Assembly: GCA_021234155.1 (NCBI GenBank)
Contig: JAJEKV010000004.1
Span: 18,351,310-18,415,309, forward strand
Direction: 5' to 3'
Source of the DNA: Isoetes taiwanensis
Taxonomy: Eukaryota > Streptophyta > Lycopodiopsida > Isoetales > Isoetaceae
Length of the DNA: 64,000 nt
The position numbers and the translations under genes were made by a program. The notes below the pieces were generated by a model. That model searched no databases, was not told where the DNA came from, and saw nothing but the letters and a program-made list of their open reading frames with translations. Positions within the stretch are counted from its first letter, which is position 1. Each line of letters begins with the position of its first letter. Positions 1 through 9,802 of the stretch are shown one piece after another.

Positions 1-85
1 GAAAATAACTTGATAATTCTAAATTTAAGCTAAGAATCAGTAGAATTAGCACGCTACATGTTAATTTAATAGTGGGCCCCACCAT

Positions 86-152
86 GTCTCACACACGTCG
101 CTGCCAGATGATTTTGAGATTCTCAAAATCGGGCCGGGCTAAACGGTGAGAC
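86..152. repeat. Hairpin repeat, copy 1 (upstream of CENH3-like unit)
   Basis: This is an imperfect inverted repeat whose core at 110-130 is a perfect 21-base palindrome (GATTTTGAGA, T, TCTCAAAATC). The outer arms read GTCTCACAC...GTGAGAC, with mismatches between arms and core. Two closer copies lie at 1859-1925 and 2058-2124. The hairpin ends about 79 bases upstream of a TATA box, so a promoter or element-end role is possible but not shown. Confidence 0.75.
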
Positions 153-230
153 CTTTGCTTAATTAGGTGTTTTAGATGCTTTAGACAACCCAAAAAGGTA
201 GTTTAAAAGTTGACCTAAAAAATTGACCCC

Positions 231-238
231 TATAAATA
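231..238 (+). promoter_or_regulatory. TATA box of the CENH3-like unit
   Basis: TATAAATA lies 102 bases before the ATG at 340. The leader that follows contains AGGCGATCTTC, which recurs in the leader after the second TATA box at 2303. The matching layout suggests that the two units share a promoter type. Confidence 0.5.
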
Positions 239-339
239 GACCTAGACCCCTCCCATTTTCGTGTTCTTCCTTAGAACTTTGCTCGTGAGTGCCAAGGCGA
301 TCTTCTGGCGCTTAGCTTCGATCGACAAACTGTAAAATG

Positions 340-1715
340 ATGGCCCGCACCAAACAAACCGCAAAGGAAGCCTAGCAAAAGCGGGATCTTCCAGCCCGCC
401 CGCCTCTTTCGTGAGGATCCTCCGGAGAACGCCTTTTCTCCATGAAGGCTAATCTTCGCCGGCAGGAAGCAGATCGACCGAGCCACCGCACAAGAGCTCA
501 TAGAGGACTCCACCGCCGGATATCATGCACCAAATCCTCGAGGAGATTGCACAAGAGGAGGGAAGGAGCGGGGAGCAGCAGGGCGATGGGGGGCCAAGAA
601 ACCCAGAGCAGCCCTCAGGAGGACACCCGCCTGTGAGGAGCAATGGGCAAAGTGGACCGGGCCGGTAGCCCAGAGCAGCCTCGAGGGGAACACCAACCCA
701 CCGGGAGGAGCAGAGGGAGCAGGCGGACCAATCAACACCAGAGCAACCCAGTGCCGAGATCCACCCGCAGGAAGAGCAAGGAAGAGAGGAGCAAAGAAAC
801 ACGAACTCACCCCGGATGAAGAGGCCGACCTTGCACGCTTCGTCTACAAGTATGAAGCCAAAGAGCACCGCCGGGAGCAGAGGACAAAGAGTCGAGAAGA
901 CGACCCGACCACAGCCAGCGGGTCCAAGAAGAGGAAGGCCAAAGCTATCAAGGCGTGCAAGAGGAAACCGGTAAAGGTCTGATGCGAAAGCAAAGGGTCC
1001 CGCCATCAACGAGCCGCCGAGAGGAGACCCCCCACCACCACCGACGACTGGGATGAGGACTACGTGTCGGGCGCAGACGAGCAAGCTCTTCAAAACCCCC
1101 GGTCGTAGAGGAAGAGGAAGAGCAGGTAGCCCAAGAACGTGAGGAGGCGGGATGGGGCTGGCATGGCCCCCACCTTCCCCCGACGCGGATAGGGTTAAAG
1201 CCCCGCGACCCCAACGGGAGGCGTATGTGATAGACCCTGTAAAGGTCTATCAGAAGAGGATTAGGGAACACAACTCCTATATGGAGAAGTGGGAGGCATA
1301 CAATGCCTACTTCCAGGAGCATCGGGTGAGGACAGTTGAAGGTGGAGTATCCCCGAAGCAGACCTTGAAGCCACCGCCACCCAGGCCCAAGCCTCCCCGA
1401 GCACCGAGTAAGAAGCGGAGCAAGAAGAAGAAGCTAGAAGACAGAGCCCTCAAGGAGATCCGCCACTTCCAGAAGAGTTACGGACTCTTGATTCCCCGGG
1501 CGCCGTTCCAACGTTTGGTCCGCTGGGGTCATGCAGAATATAACACGTATACGCGCGCGGATCGACGAGATGTCGTTGTGTTTACGTAGGCGGCCGGTTT
1601 AAAAATAGTGCAGCATTTTGAGGATTCAACGGCTTGCACAGTACACGCAAAGAGGGTCACCCTCATGAGGCAGGATATGTATCTTGCCAGGCACATCAAG
1701 GGAGAACGCCCTTGA
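340..1715 (+). pseudogene. CENH3-like histone H3 variant with very long tail, broken
   Basis: The reading starts MARTKQTAKEA, the N-terminus of histone H3 (plant CENH3 also begins MARTK), then hits stops at 373-375 and 412-414. A charged Lys/Arg/Glu/Pro-rich stretch follows in shifting frames up to about 1150. From 1152 one frame runs to the stop at 1713-1715 with a single TAG at 1587-1589. It carries a histone fold: ALKEIRHFQK, LLIPRAPFQRLVR, then [20 protein letters not shown] and [26 protein letters not shown] and a loop 1 one residue longer than canonical H3 are CENH3 traits. The TAG falls where H3 has Gln, as expected from CAG to TAG. CENH3 marks centromeric nucleosomes. The whole span is about 458 codons against roughly 150-180 for usual CENH3. 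No introns are visible. Histone-fold identity is secure; assignment of the tail to the same protein is inferred. Confidence 0.8.
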
Positions 1716-1765
1716 GATTTTGTAAACAACTGTAAAATTTTGTTAATATAAAGAAATTTTGTGTA

Positions 1766-1771
1766 AATAAA
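1766..1771 (+). terminator. Possible polyadenylation signal after the CENH3-like unit
   Basis: AATAAA occurs 51 bases after the stop codon, in a T/A-rich stretch rich in TTTTGTTAATAT-type sequence typical of plant 3' ends. Confidence 0.4.
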
Positions 1772-1858
1772 GTGTCAGACCCTGTCTAAATGGGTTAAGA
1801 TATCGATCCCTAGCTTTGTTTTAATTTAATTGGAGCTTTGAGCAGAAATTGAGACGAT

Positions 1859-1925
1859 GTCTCACACGTCGCGCCAGGACAGATTTTGAGATTCTCAAAA
1901 TCGGGCTGGGCGCAACGTGTGAGAC
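1859..1925. repeat. Hairpin repeat, copy 2
   Basis: The outer arms are GTCTCACACGTCGCGCC and GGCGCAACGTGTGAGAC, pairing with one mismatch. They flank a short internal loop and the perfect 21-base core palindrome at 1882-1902. The copy is nearly identical to copy 3, which begins 199 bases further on. Confidence 0.85.
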
Positions 1926-2057
1926 CATGCCCAAAAATGCCCAAAACAACTCCAAATCGACCAAATAAGGGGTCAATTCTGCCTAACTCGACGAGTTTAG
2001 TGGAATTACAGCCTTAGATCACTTAAATTGAGTAAGCCTAGCCCAATTAGGACCCAT

Positions 2058-2124
2058 GTCTCACACGTCGCGCCAGGACAGATTTCGAGATTCTCAAAAT
2101 CGGTCTGGGCGCAACGTGTGAGAC
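2058..2124. repeat. Hairpin repeat, copy 3 (upstream of unit 2)
   Basis: This 67-base inverted repeat differs from copy 2 at only a few positions. Its core at 2081-2101 has one T to C change. It lies about 180 bases before the TATA box at 2303, so unit 2 has the same hairpin-then-TATA order as unit 1. Confidence 0.85.
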
Positions 2125-2302
2125 CTCGTACCATTTCTTCACTAAATGATCTCTAAATTGTACAATAGGTTCAGTAGTTGTTCTTAGCATGCTCAAACCT
2201 TAGAAATAGTCTTCAAACTTGCAATTGCATCCTTTAATACATCAAAATTGCCTAATCTCAGTAAATTCTAGGTCACCCAAAAATTAGGGCTTTCCCCAAT
2301 TC

Positions 2303-2310
2303 TATAAATA
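2303..2310 (+). promoter_or_regulatory. TATA box of unit 2
   Basis: TATAAATA lies 115 bases before the ATG at 2425. The leader carries AGGCGATCTTC at about 2360, as in unit 1. No other promoter element was recognised. Confidence 0.45.
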
Positions 2311-2424
2311 AGTCCCCCATTTCTCATTTAGCACCCTGCAAATTTGCTCTCCACTGCTTAGGCGATCTTCCAGCTCCCTGAGGCGCTTCTGCATCCGTTT
2401 GATACTCCCCTCTTTGCTAGATCA

Positions 2425-3955
2425 ATGGCCACTGCTGACTTCGGGCGATGGTACAGCGCCAGTGCCCATGGTGCCGAGGCGGATGTCAACGACATCTTCC
2501 AAGTCTTTGGGAAAGAAATTGACATCCGTTACGCTTAAATGCAACCCCAAAGATATAGGCGTGTGCTAGCAGAATTTCAAGCTAGGGTAGGACCCTCCCT
2601 TGTTCAAGTCCCCCTTGCATAGGATACTTCGCTCCCCGCCCATCCCTTCAAGGCAGCTTTGGGTGATGTCCCCAACATCGCCAAGTACTTAACTAACAAG
2701 GCGCAGAGGTCGCCGACTACATGGTCCCCGACAAACCCACCGGGACCAAGTACTTCTCTTTACACCGCAGCCCTAGCCATCTTCTTATCCCATCGCACTA
2801 AAACCCGATGGGAATAACCTCTATTCCTCCGGGGATGGAGGTAGACCCCATAGCAAAGGTAAGAGGAAGAGCAGATGCTTTTACAAGATCAACAGAACAA
2901 GAAGCAAGAGAAGGAGAAGAAGGGTCGGACGACGAGGAATACACTGAGCTCGACTCGCATCGAAGAAACGGCCAAGCGTAATCAGAGCTGATCAACTTCG
3001 AAAGCAGAGCCGGCAGGGCATCGAAAGTTGCTCCCCCACTGGCCAGGCATCACAAGCCTAGCCCCTATCATCATCAACGGAGAGGAGTATCTACCTCAAA
3101 TACCGACATCCGTAACCTTCCCAATGCGTGGAGAGGGAGCTCAAAGTTGGACGAATCGCTTCCACCAACCGCGGGCGTAATCGACATGGACGACTTCATC
3201 GTCCGGGGAGCCTCGGACTTTCCGCTTCAAGTGAGGGAGGCCGACACCTACAGGGGAAATGACCGATATCCGTGCCTACAGCAAAGATCGTGCAAATGAT
3301 GGACGAGCGGAGTCGCCAACAGAGGAGGAGTTCCTCGCCTCCAAGAACAGATGGGGATCCGTGGGAAGACCACGAGCATCCTAATGCCGAAGTCCTTCGA
3401 CACCACCCCGGAAGAGGAGAAGGAATCGACCTCGTGAGGCTCGACCGCACAATTGAAGACTACGGTGGAGCTGACCAAATCGAGGTCGACGAAAGTACGG
3501 GCGGCAATGTAGCCGGAGGCCAAACAAGCGGAGAAGCTTCGGCGACATAACACAACGACAATGTGTCGCCAGTACTACTTGCCGCCGCTAATGGATGGGA
3601 GAATAGCCGTAATACACCGCAAGTTCAGTCCCAGAGGTGAAGAAGGAGTGTTCATGCCGATTGCACTCTCGTGCTCGCAGCATGCTCGAATAGCAACAAA
3701 CGCCGACTATGCCGCCTTAGTCAAGAGGGCAATGGCACTCGACCTCTTCGACTTCGCCATACCCCATCGACGCCAGCGAGATTGGAATGGATCGCGGCCC
3801 TTACATCCAACCGCTAGTGGTAGAAGAATTGGTGAGAGCCTTAAGGGAGGCTCGCCGCCAGCATCATCGGGAACTTGGGTCACTCGGTAGGGACGGCCCA
3901 AGTTAAGAAGTTTCTTGAAGACAACCCGCCTTATCTACATTGCAAGACTAGTTAG
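2425..3955 (+). pseudogene. Unit 2: unrecognised broken coding region
   Basis: The first frame (start MATADFGRWYSASAHG) stops after 37 codons. Coding-like sequence then continues in changing frames with many stops, including acidic/basic stretches, a segment reading DLVRLDRTIEDYGG (about 3430-3470), a helical-looking segment near 3710-3760 (AALVKRAMALDLFDFAIP) and a possible end QVKKFLEDNPPYLHCKTS at about 3898-3955. I recognise no domain; comparison by eye with H2A and H2B gave no match. It follows the CENH3-like unit in the same orientation with the same promoter layout and is followed directly by chromoviral gag. It could be a partner gene of unit 1, an extra ORF of the retroelement, or an older insertion. 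Confidence 0.4.
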
Positions 3956-4109
3956 ACTCTTGATCCCGGAGACTTTTTGTACTAAAATATTATATAATAC
4001 ATAAATACAATTCTGTTGCACTTTAAATGTTTTATTGATGTAATTTTTGCCCCACAATTATAACAAAGGAAACTAACCATATAGCCATGAATCACTTGTG
4101 GATGCAGCT

Positions 4110-5050
4110 AGAGGCCTAAGCGCAGGAGAACGACAACTGCGAGACCTTATAGAAGAGCAGCACCCCCTGCACCACCCCCCGCAAGGAACCTATTTGCAGA
4201 TATGGAACCCATGACCCGTGAGAGGAGGAGATATCCCAGATGAGGACGGACCTGGAGCAGATAAAGGCCTTGCTGTCCGCGCAAGCAGGAGTGGGTTCGG
4301 TGGGCAACGCTCAGCTGCCGCAAGCATCAGCCCGGAGAGCAGGAAGGGACAAGAAGAGGAGCAAGAGAAGGAGATCCTCCAGTCCGAATCTTCCCGACTC
4401 AAGTTTAGACTCGCACCGACCAGGAAGAGGAAGAAACAGCTCGTGGACCTAAACGTGATGGAAGGCAAAGGAACACCAAGAGGGAAGGCGAGGAACACCC
4501 CGTGATGGACGACAAAGAGACACCGTGGCCTCCGACTACCGTAAGAAGGTAGATTCCGTGACCGGGCAATGTATGGAAGGCCCTGAATCGAACAGTTCTC
4601 GTGGGGAGAACAGGTCGATTAGAAGCGGAGGCATGGGCTGGACTAAATGAGTGAATACGGCAATGCTTATGGCATGAAAGATAAAGACAAAGGCAGAGTT
4701 GCAACAACCAACTTGAAAGGAGCCGCACGGATTTGGTGGAAGGGTTATGCAAAGGCACATGGCTTAAGCAGGATGCTTGTAAGTTCGTGAAGTTTGCTAA
4801 AGCCTTCAAGCGCCATTACGCCCCAAGGGAACATAAGTCCAAAGATGATGCAAAGAAGTTCTATAGGCTCCAACAGGGAAACAAATCAGTCCAAATATAC
4901 AGAGGAATTCATGAGGCTAAGGTCAGATGTGCCGGGTTGGGAGAGAAGCATGCAAAGAGAAAGCTATATTGAGGGGTCTGAATGAGGAGATCCAGAAGCT
5001 TGTGAGAGCAATAAACCCTAGGACAAGATCGTAAGCGAGTCCAAGGCTAT
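4110..5050 (+). pseudogene. Ty3/gypsy gag remnant
   Basis: An N-terminal basic region appears at 4218-4505 in two overlapping frames. The retrotransposon gag domain follows, with fragments such as RIWWKGYAKAHG (about 4730), KFVKFAKAFKRHYAPREHKS (about 4785-4840) and FMRLRSDVPG (about 4905). The frame changes at least three times. Gag forms the virus-like particle in intact elements; this copy cannot make one. Confidence 0.75.
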
Positions 5051-5054
5051 AAGC

Positions 5055-5873
5055 TTGCGTGGGCCGGACCCTCAGAATAGCGGGGCGGCGCTAGCAGATT
5101 TCCGGGATAAAGGCAAGGCGACAGAAGCTATAGCCCCTGTGGCAGCAACCAGTGCAGTGCCTAGAGCCCCATATGGTGGCAACCAGGGAAAGCAGCAGGA
5201 GAAGAAGCAGGTGTCCTTCAAGGACAAGCAGGAGGGGTCAAACTACTCCAAAGCAGTACGATCCTTTTTGCAGGCGATGCCCAAGGAAAAGAGGCAGGAG
5301 TGCATAGAAAAGCAAACCAGGTTTCGTGTGCTTCCCCAAAGCCATAGGACAGCAAACTGCCCCTACGTCATGAGTGCAGCTCTAGCGGAGTTGGGAGATT
5401 GGGACATCCTGTCTGACGACGACGGCGAGGAAGGCCGCGACTACATTCAGGGTGAGTGCCATATCTTTGCCGCAATAGATACAGAGCAAGCAGAGAGCCA
5501 GTATAAGGTAATTTCCACAGTAGGGAAGGCCAAGGCCAAGTCCTTCATAGTCTTGATAGACTCAGGAAGTAGCCATAACTTTGCATCCCCCAGAATGGTT
5601 CAAATGTTGAAGCTGAAACCATTAAAGTCAAAGCCAAGGCCCGTTGTCTTAGCAAGTGGTGCAGTAAGGCAGACGGCAGGCAAGAGAATCAACTTCGACA
5701 TCGACTTGCCGTGGATTAATATCCGATGGGGGCGTAGTAATGGGCATTGGCAAGTACGACTTGATCATAGGAATGGAGTACCTTGCCGCAGCAGGGCCAT
5801 TATCGATCGCGGGAAAGCGGAAGGTGACCTTCCCAATGCCCCCGACGGCAAGATCATCGAAATCACGGTGTAA
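5055..5873 (+). pseudogene. Gag C-terminus and aspartic protease region
   Basis: A 272-codon open frame contains a degenerate zinc-knuckle-like segment at residues 76-104, where only C...H...NC remains. The retropepsin follows with LIDSGSSHNF at about residues 166-175. DSG holds the catalytic aspartate and SHNFAS is the usual flanking pattern. The frame leaves the protease near 5720; the rest (KYDLIIGMEYLAAAGPLSI) continues in another frame from 5740. The protease would cleave the polyprotein. Confidence 0.75.
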
Positions 5874-6169
5874 AGAAGTTGTTCCCATCATGCAAAGTGC
5901 ATGTCTTCTAAGGGGCCGCTCAAGTGCATCAAGAGCGAGCAGGTGGCATACATCTTCAAGCTTGAGATTAGTGAGCCGAATCGGAAGGAAGCAAAGAAGA
6001 CAAGGTGCTCAGCAAGTTGCCGGGCAAGTAGCTAAGCTGATCACGGAATTCCATGATCTCTTTCGTGATGAGATCAAGCAGCCCCTCCTTATAGAGGAGT
6101 CGAAAGCAGATAGCACTCGAACCGAACAAAGCCAACGAGCAAGGCTCCATATAGAATGACAACGCAGAG

Positions 6170-6637
6170 TTGTCTGAGCTAAAGAAGCAGCTTTGCAGAG
6201 CCGGGCCGGACCTAGGTTTCATTAGACCTAGTGTTTCGCCATTTGGAGCGCCCATTCTCTTCGTTAAGAAGAAGGATGGCAGTTTAAGGATGTGCATAGA
6301 CTATAGGCAGTTGAACAAGCACACCATTAAGAACAAATATGCGCTCCCTAGATCAGATGACTTGATGGATCAGCTCCAAGGTGCAAAGATCTTCTCCAAA
6401 ATCGACTTAAGGTCGTTATCATCGATCAGGATAAAGGAAGAAGATATCCATAAGACCGCCTTCAGAACGTGGTATGGGCACTATGAGTTCACGATAATGC
6501 CCTTCGGCTTATCGAATGCCCCCGCAACGTTCATGAGGCTCATGAACGACATCTTCAGGGAGTTTTTAGACACCTTTGTGATTGTTTTTTTTTATGACAT
6601 TTTGGTGTATAGCAGATCCCTTGAAGAGCACGCATAA
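6170..6637 (+). pseudogene. Ty3/gypsy reverse transcriptase, catalytic site altered
   Basis: RVT_1 motifs are clear: [83 protein letters not shown]. At the catalytic position, where Ty3 elements have F-I-D-D-I-L-V-YS, this copy reads FFYDILVYS in a T-rich run, so one aspartate of the pair is missing. A stop ends the frame at 6635-6637. RT fragments continue to about 6800 (KVEYLGHVISPEGIST). Confidence 0.85.
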
Positions 6638-6844
6638 CACTTGAGAAGAGGCCGAGAAGTTGAAGAGGCACCGGTTATGCACGCCAAGTTGTCGGCGCCA
6701 CTTTCGCAAGCAACGTAGAAGGTGGAGTATCTAGGTCATGTGATCTCGCCAGAAGGCATCTCGACGGATCCCGCAAAGATTGAAGCCGCTATTCAGCTGG
6801 GTCGCCGGCAAGAATGTGCATGAAGTCAGAAGCTTTCTCGCCTA

Positions 6845-7400
6845 GTGGTACTACAGAAGTTCGTGAAGAACTTTTGCCAAGATAGCGGCCCCGCTAATGC
6901 ACTTGACGAGGGCGGAGAAAGTAAAAGATTGGGTGGAGCATTGGCACAAGAAAGCCCGCTGTGGTTTGAATTGTTGAAGGAAGCTTTAACAACAGCCCCA
7001 GCCTTTAACCCCGCCGACCCCAGAGAAAGATAAGCTTGTAGCTTACGGACGCAGTAAGATAGCTACTGTGGGTGGTGCTTATGCAAGAAGAGCTGCGGGT
7101 AGCGTATGATTCCGTGAAGATGAACGACGCCAAAACACGCCTACCCCACGCATGATCAGGAATTGCTTGCGGTTGTCGTGGCATTAAGAATTTGGAGGCA
7201 CTACCTTTGGGAAGGAAGTTCCAGCTTGGATACGCACTCACCGTGAGCCTCCAATATGTATTCACGCAACCACACCTCAACCCGAGGCGTAGAAGGTGGA
7301 TGGAGTTCCTTGAAGAGTATGACTTTGATATAGTCTACAAGCCAGGGAAGCTCAATGTGGTAGCAGATGCGCTTTCAAGGCATCCCCTGACAACTAGAGT
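6845..7400 (+). pseudogene. RNase H region of the chromovirus
   Basis: Broken frames carry the end of RT and RNase H. From 7192 the usual tail of the domain is readable: LQYVFTQPHLNPRRRRWMEF, LEEYDFDIVYKPGKLNVVAD, ALSRHPL. The upstream catalytic part (about 7036-7190) is scattered over frames and contains stops. RNase H removes the RNA strand during reverse transcription. Confidence 0.7.
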
Positions 7401-7435
7401 GCATTGCAACGCAATTTCGACGATCTCCAGCGACT

Positions 7436-8247
7436 TTGGTAAGAAGATTGAAGAGTCCTTGCCAACGGATGTGGATTTCAAGGAAGTATGGGCAAGTCTC
7501 TCTAGGGAGGCTAGAACAGATAAGGAGCGGGAAGCCTTTAAACATTTTAAGAAGGAAGGCAACCTGTTATACCATAAGAACAAGCCGGCGCACCGAATCA
7601 TCAGGTGTAAGGAAATTGATCCTCCACGACACGCACAACAGCCCAATAGCTGGCCATGCGGGATTCATGAAAACATATTTCAAAGTACGCAGCAGCTATT
7701 ATTGGCCAGCAATGAAGAAGCAGGTGGCTCGCTACATCAAGGAATGCCAGCTATGTCAGCAGACGAATGCAGAGCAGCTTCGAATTCCAGGAGCTTTAGA
7801 GCCATTAGCGGTGCCAAACGCTAAGTGGGAGGTGATTAGCATGGATTTCATCACAGGACTCCCAAGGACCGCAAGAGGGAAAGATGCTTTGATGGTAGTA
7901 GTCGACAAGTTGTCAAAAATGGCACATTTTGTGCCTTGCGTAACCACGATATGACTATGGACACAAATAAGCTCTTCACCAAAGAGATCTTCGTGCTTCA
8001 TGGCATGCCAAGGGAGATTATCTCCCATGGGGATCCGAAATTCATGAGCTTTTGGCAAGACCTCTTTGCGACAATCCGCACGGCTATCCATGAGCACGCG
8101 CATATCATCCTCGTGACGGATGGCCGGGCGGAGCAGACCAACAGGATTTTAGAGGACATGCTACTTAAACTATGTCCGAATAAGCAAAGTATGTGGGAAG
8201 AATTTATTCACTTGGTGGAGTTTGCATACAATAGCACCAAGCAGTGA
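7436..8247 (+). pseudogene. Integrase of the chromovirus
   Basis: The zinc-binding N-terminal part reads HDTHNSPIAGHAGFMKTYFK and YIKECQLCQQTNAEQ (H-H-C-C pattern, about 7630-7780). The core begins WEVISMDFITGLPRTARGKD with the first catalytic Asp, and VVVDKLSKMAHFVP follows. After a frameshift near 7950 it continues LFTKEIFVLHGMPREIISHG, then AEQTNRILEDMLLK and FAYNSTKQ. Where intact elements have the second Asp (SDRD) the copy reads SHGDPKF. Confidence 0.8.
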
Positions 8248-8689
8248 GTCATCCCAAATGTCGCCGTTTATGATCAATTACGGCTATCGCTGCCTAACTC
8301 CGCATTAATTTGGCACAACCCCCGTCAAAAGTGGAAGTTTCGCAGCCAGATGTTGGCCGATATGCAAGCAGCCTTTGTGGAAGAAGTTCGAGGTTATCTC
8401 CTAGCAAAGAAGAAGTCGCCGTAAGAGCATCGCCGACAAGCATCGAACAAGAAGAGAGTTCAAAGTTGGAGATGATGTTTGGCTCAAGATCAAGGTGAAG
8501 CAGAAGCTCGTGGATCGGGAATTGCAAGAAGCTTGCTCCAAGGTGGGCCGGACCTTCGTAATAGTCAAGAGAGTAGGTAATCAATCCTACAAGCTAGACT
8601 TGCCAAAGACACCTAAAGATTCATAAGGTCTTCCACGTAAGTTTGTTGAAGAAGCATACTCCAAATCCGGGACGGTCTTGGATACTCCA

Positions 8690-8945
8690 ACGATGTTGGA
8701 AATGACGGAGGAGCAAACCGGAAATAGTTCCGAATTGATTCTTGATAAAGCTTTCAAGAAAACGAGGAGATCGTAATTCCTCCAAAGATTTGGTCAAGTG
8801 GAAACACTTACTGCTGGAAGACGACGCGGGTACTTAAGAAAGATTTAGTAAAGCAAGATCTACGCTTTATGGAGCAATGGGACGGCAAGGTCATCTCCAA
8901 GAAATCGCTCGTGCATGTCGATTTGTGTAGGTTAATTCTTGTGTA
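8690..8945 (+). pseudogene. Chromodomain-like C-terminus
   Basis: The copy reads NSSELILDKAFKKTRRS, then in another frame KDLVKWKHLLLEDD, and in a third RVLKKDLVKQDLRFMEQWDG to HVDLC. LVKWKxLxxEDxxW is the core of the chromodomain, which targets chromoviruses to chromatin. Three frames within 250 bases show that it is broken. Confidence 0.6.
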
Positions 8946-9789
8946 ATTAAGATTAATCCACGATGCAACCTATGCTTAGTATGGGTCGCATGCATTATTA
9001 CCGATGATGGGACCACTACGGCGATCTCTAGGGCGTGGTGTAATGTCAATGTAGGCATGACCGTTTCCGCCATGAGTGGAAGGTAGATTAGAAAGTCTAC
9101 TGCCTCCCCTGGGCAGAAGTAGACGACCTCGAGAGAAAGGAGGTCATCGAGGAATGCATTGATAGGGAAAGCACCTTTAGCCCCATATATGCTTTGATAG
9201 GAGGAATCTATCCTTCACGCCCCCCCACGCGAGAAGGATATCCTCCACGCTGGGCAACTAGAGGTGTAGGCATGAGCGGCATATAGGCATATAGGCCGCC
9301 TCCCCGCCATTATGGAAGATTCACCCTCTTCCTACGCCGGGAGATTAGCCATGCATCCATGTAGATAGGTGGGGTGGTCACCATATAACCAAAATTTTAT
9401 TAATAATTAAATGGTACTAACGTAGTGTCGCACACCGCAGCCAATAGAGCGCCCCGGAGGGCAAGGAGGTCGAAGATGAAGACTTGCAACACAAATTTTG
9501 TTGGAATGTGTTGCAAGGAATGAAGAGTACCTCGGACGTTAATTTTAAATTTTGATAAACTTAATTGTCATGTTAAGTGAGTTATGGAGTAACCTGTTTA
9601 GTCATGTTATGAATTGATAAGTTGTTTCATAATATAATGTTGTGATAATGTCATAAAAATATTACCTTAAGGTAATCTTAATAAATGTGTAAGGATTATG
9701 GTAGTTATCGTATGTATCAGGTTGATTGCGTGTGTTAGGTTGATCCCAAGGTGGGGAGACCCACGATAATCATGGACAAAGATCATTTC
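8946..9789 (+). other. Chromovirus 3' untranslated region
   Basis: Non-coding spacer between the polyprotein end and the polypurine tract. It is G+C-richer in the first half and A/T-rich after 9540. No gene is visible. Confidence 0.5.
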
Positions 9790-9802
9790 AAGGTGGGGAG
9801 AA
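9790..9802 (+). promoter_or_regulatory. Polypurine tract before the 3' LTR
   Basis: AAGGTGGGGAGAA directly precedes the LTR start TGTGACGT at 9803. This is the expected site of plus-strand priming. Confidence 0.7.

Noticed and set aside
449-1093. 214-codon minus-strand open frame
   Set aside because: It lies opposite the tail of the CENH3-like unit; its Cys/Leu/Pro-rich product follows from purine-rich coding sequence on the other strand and shows no domain.
340-1715. Canonical histone H3 retrocopy
   Set aside because: EIRHFQK, LLIP, VTLMR and the extra loop-1 residue fit CENH3 better, and the distance between tail and fold is far too long for H3.1/H3.3.
2425-3955. Unit 2 as another core histone (H2A, H2B or H4)
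   Set aside because: None of the histone-fold signatures is present in any frame that I could follow.
4218-4505. Two overlapping plus-strand ORFs as separate genes
   Set aside because: They are two frames of one basic gag region interrupted by indels.
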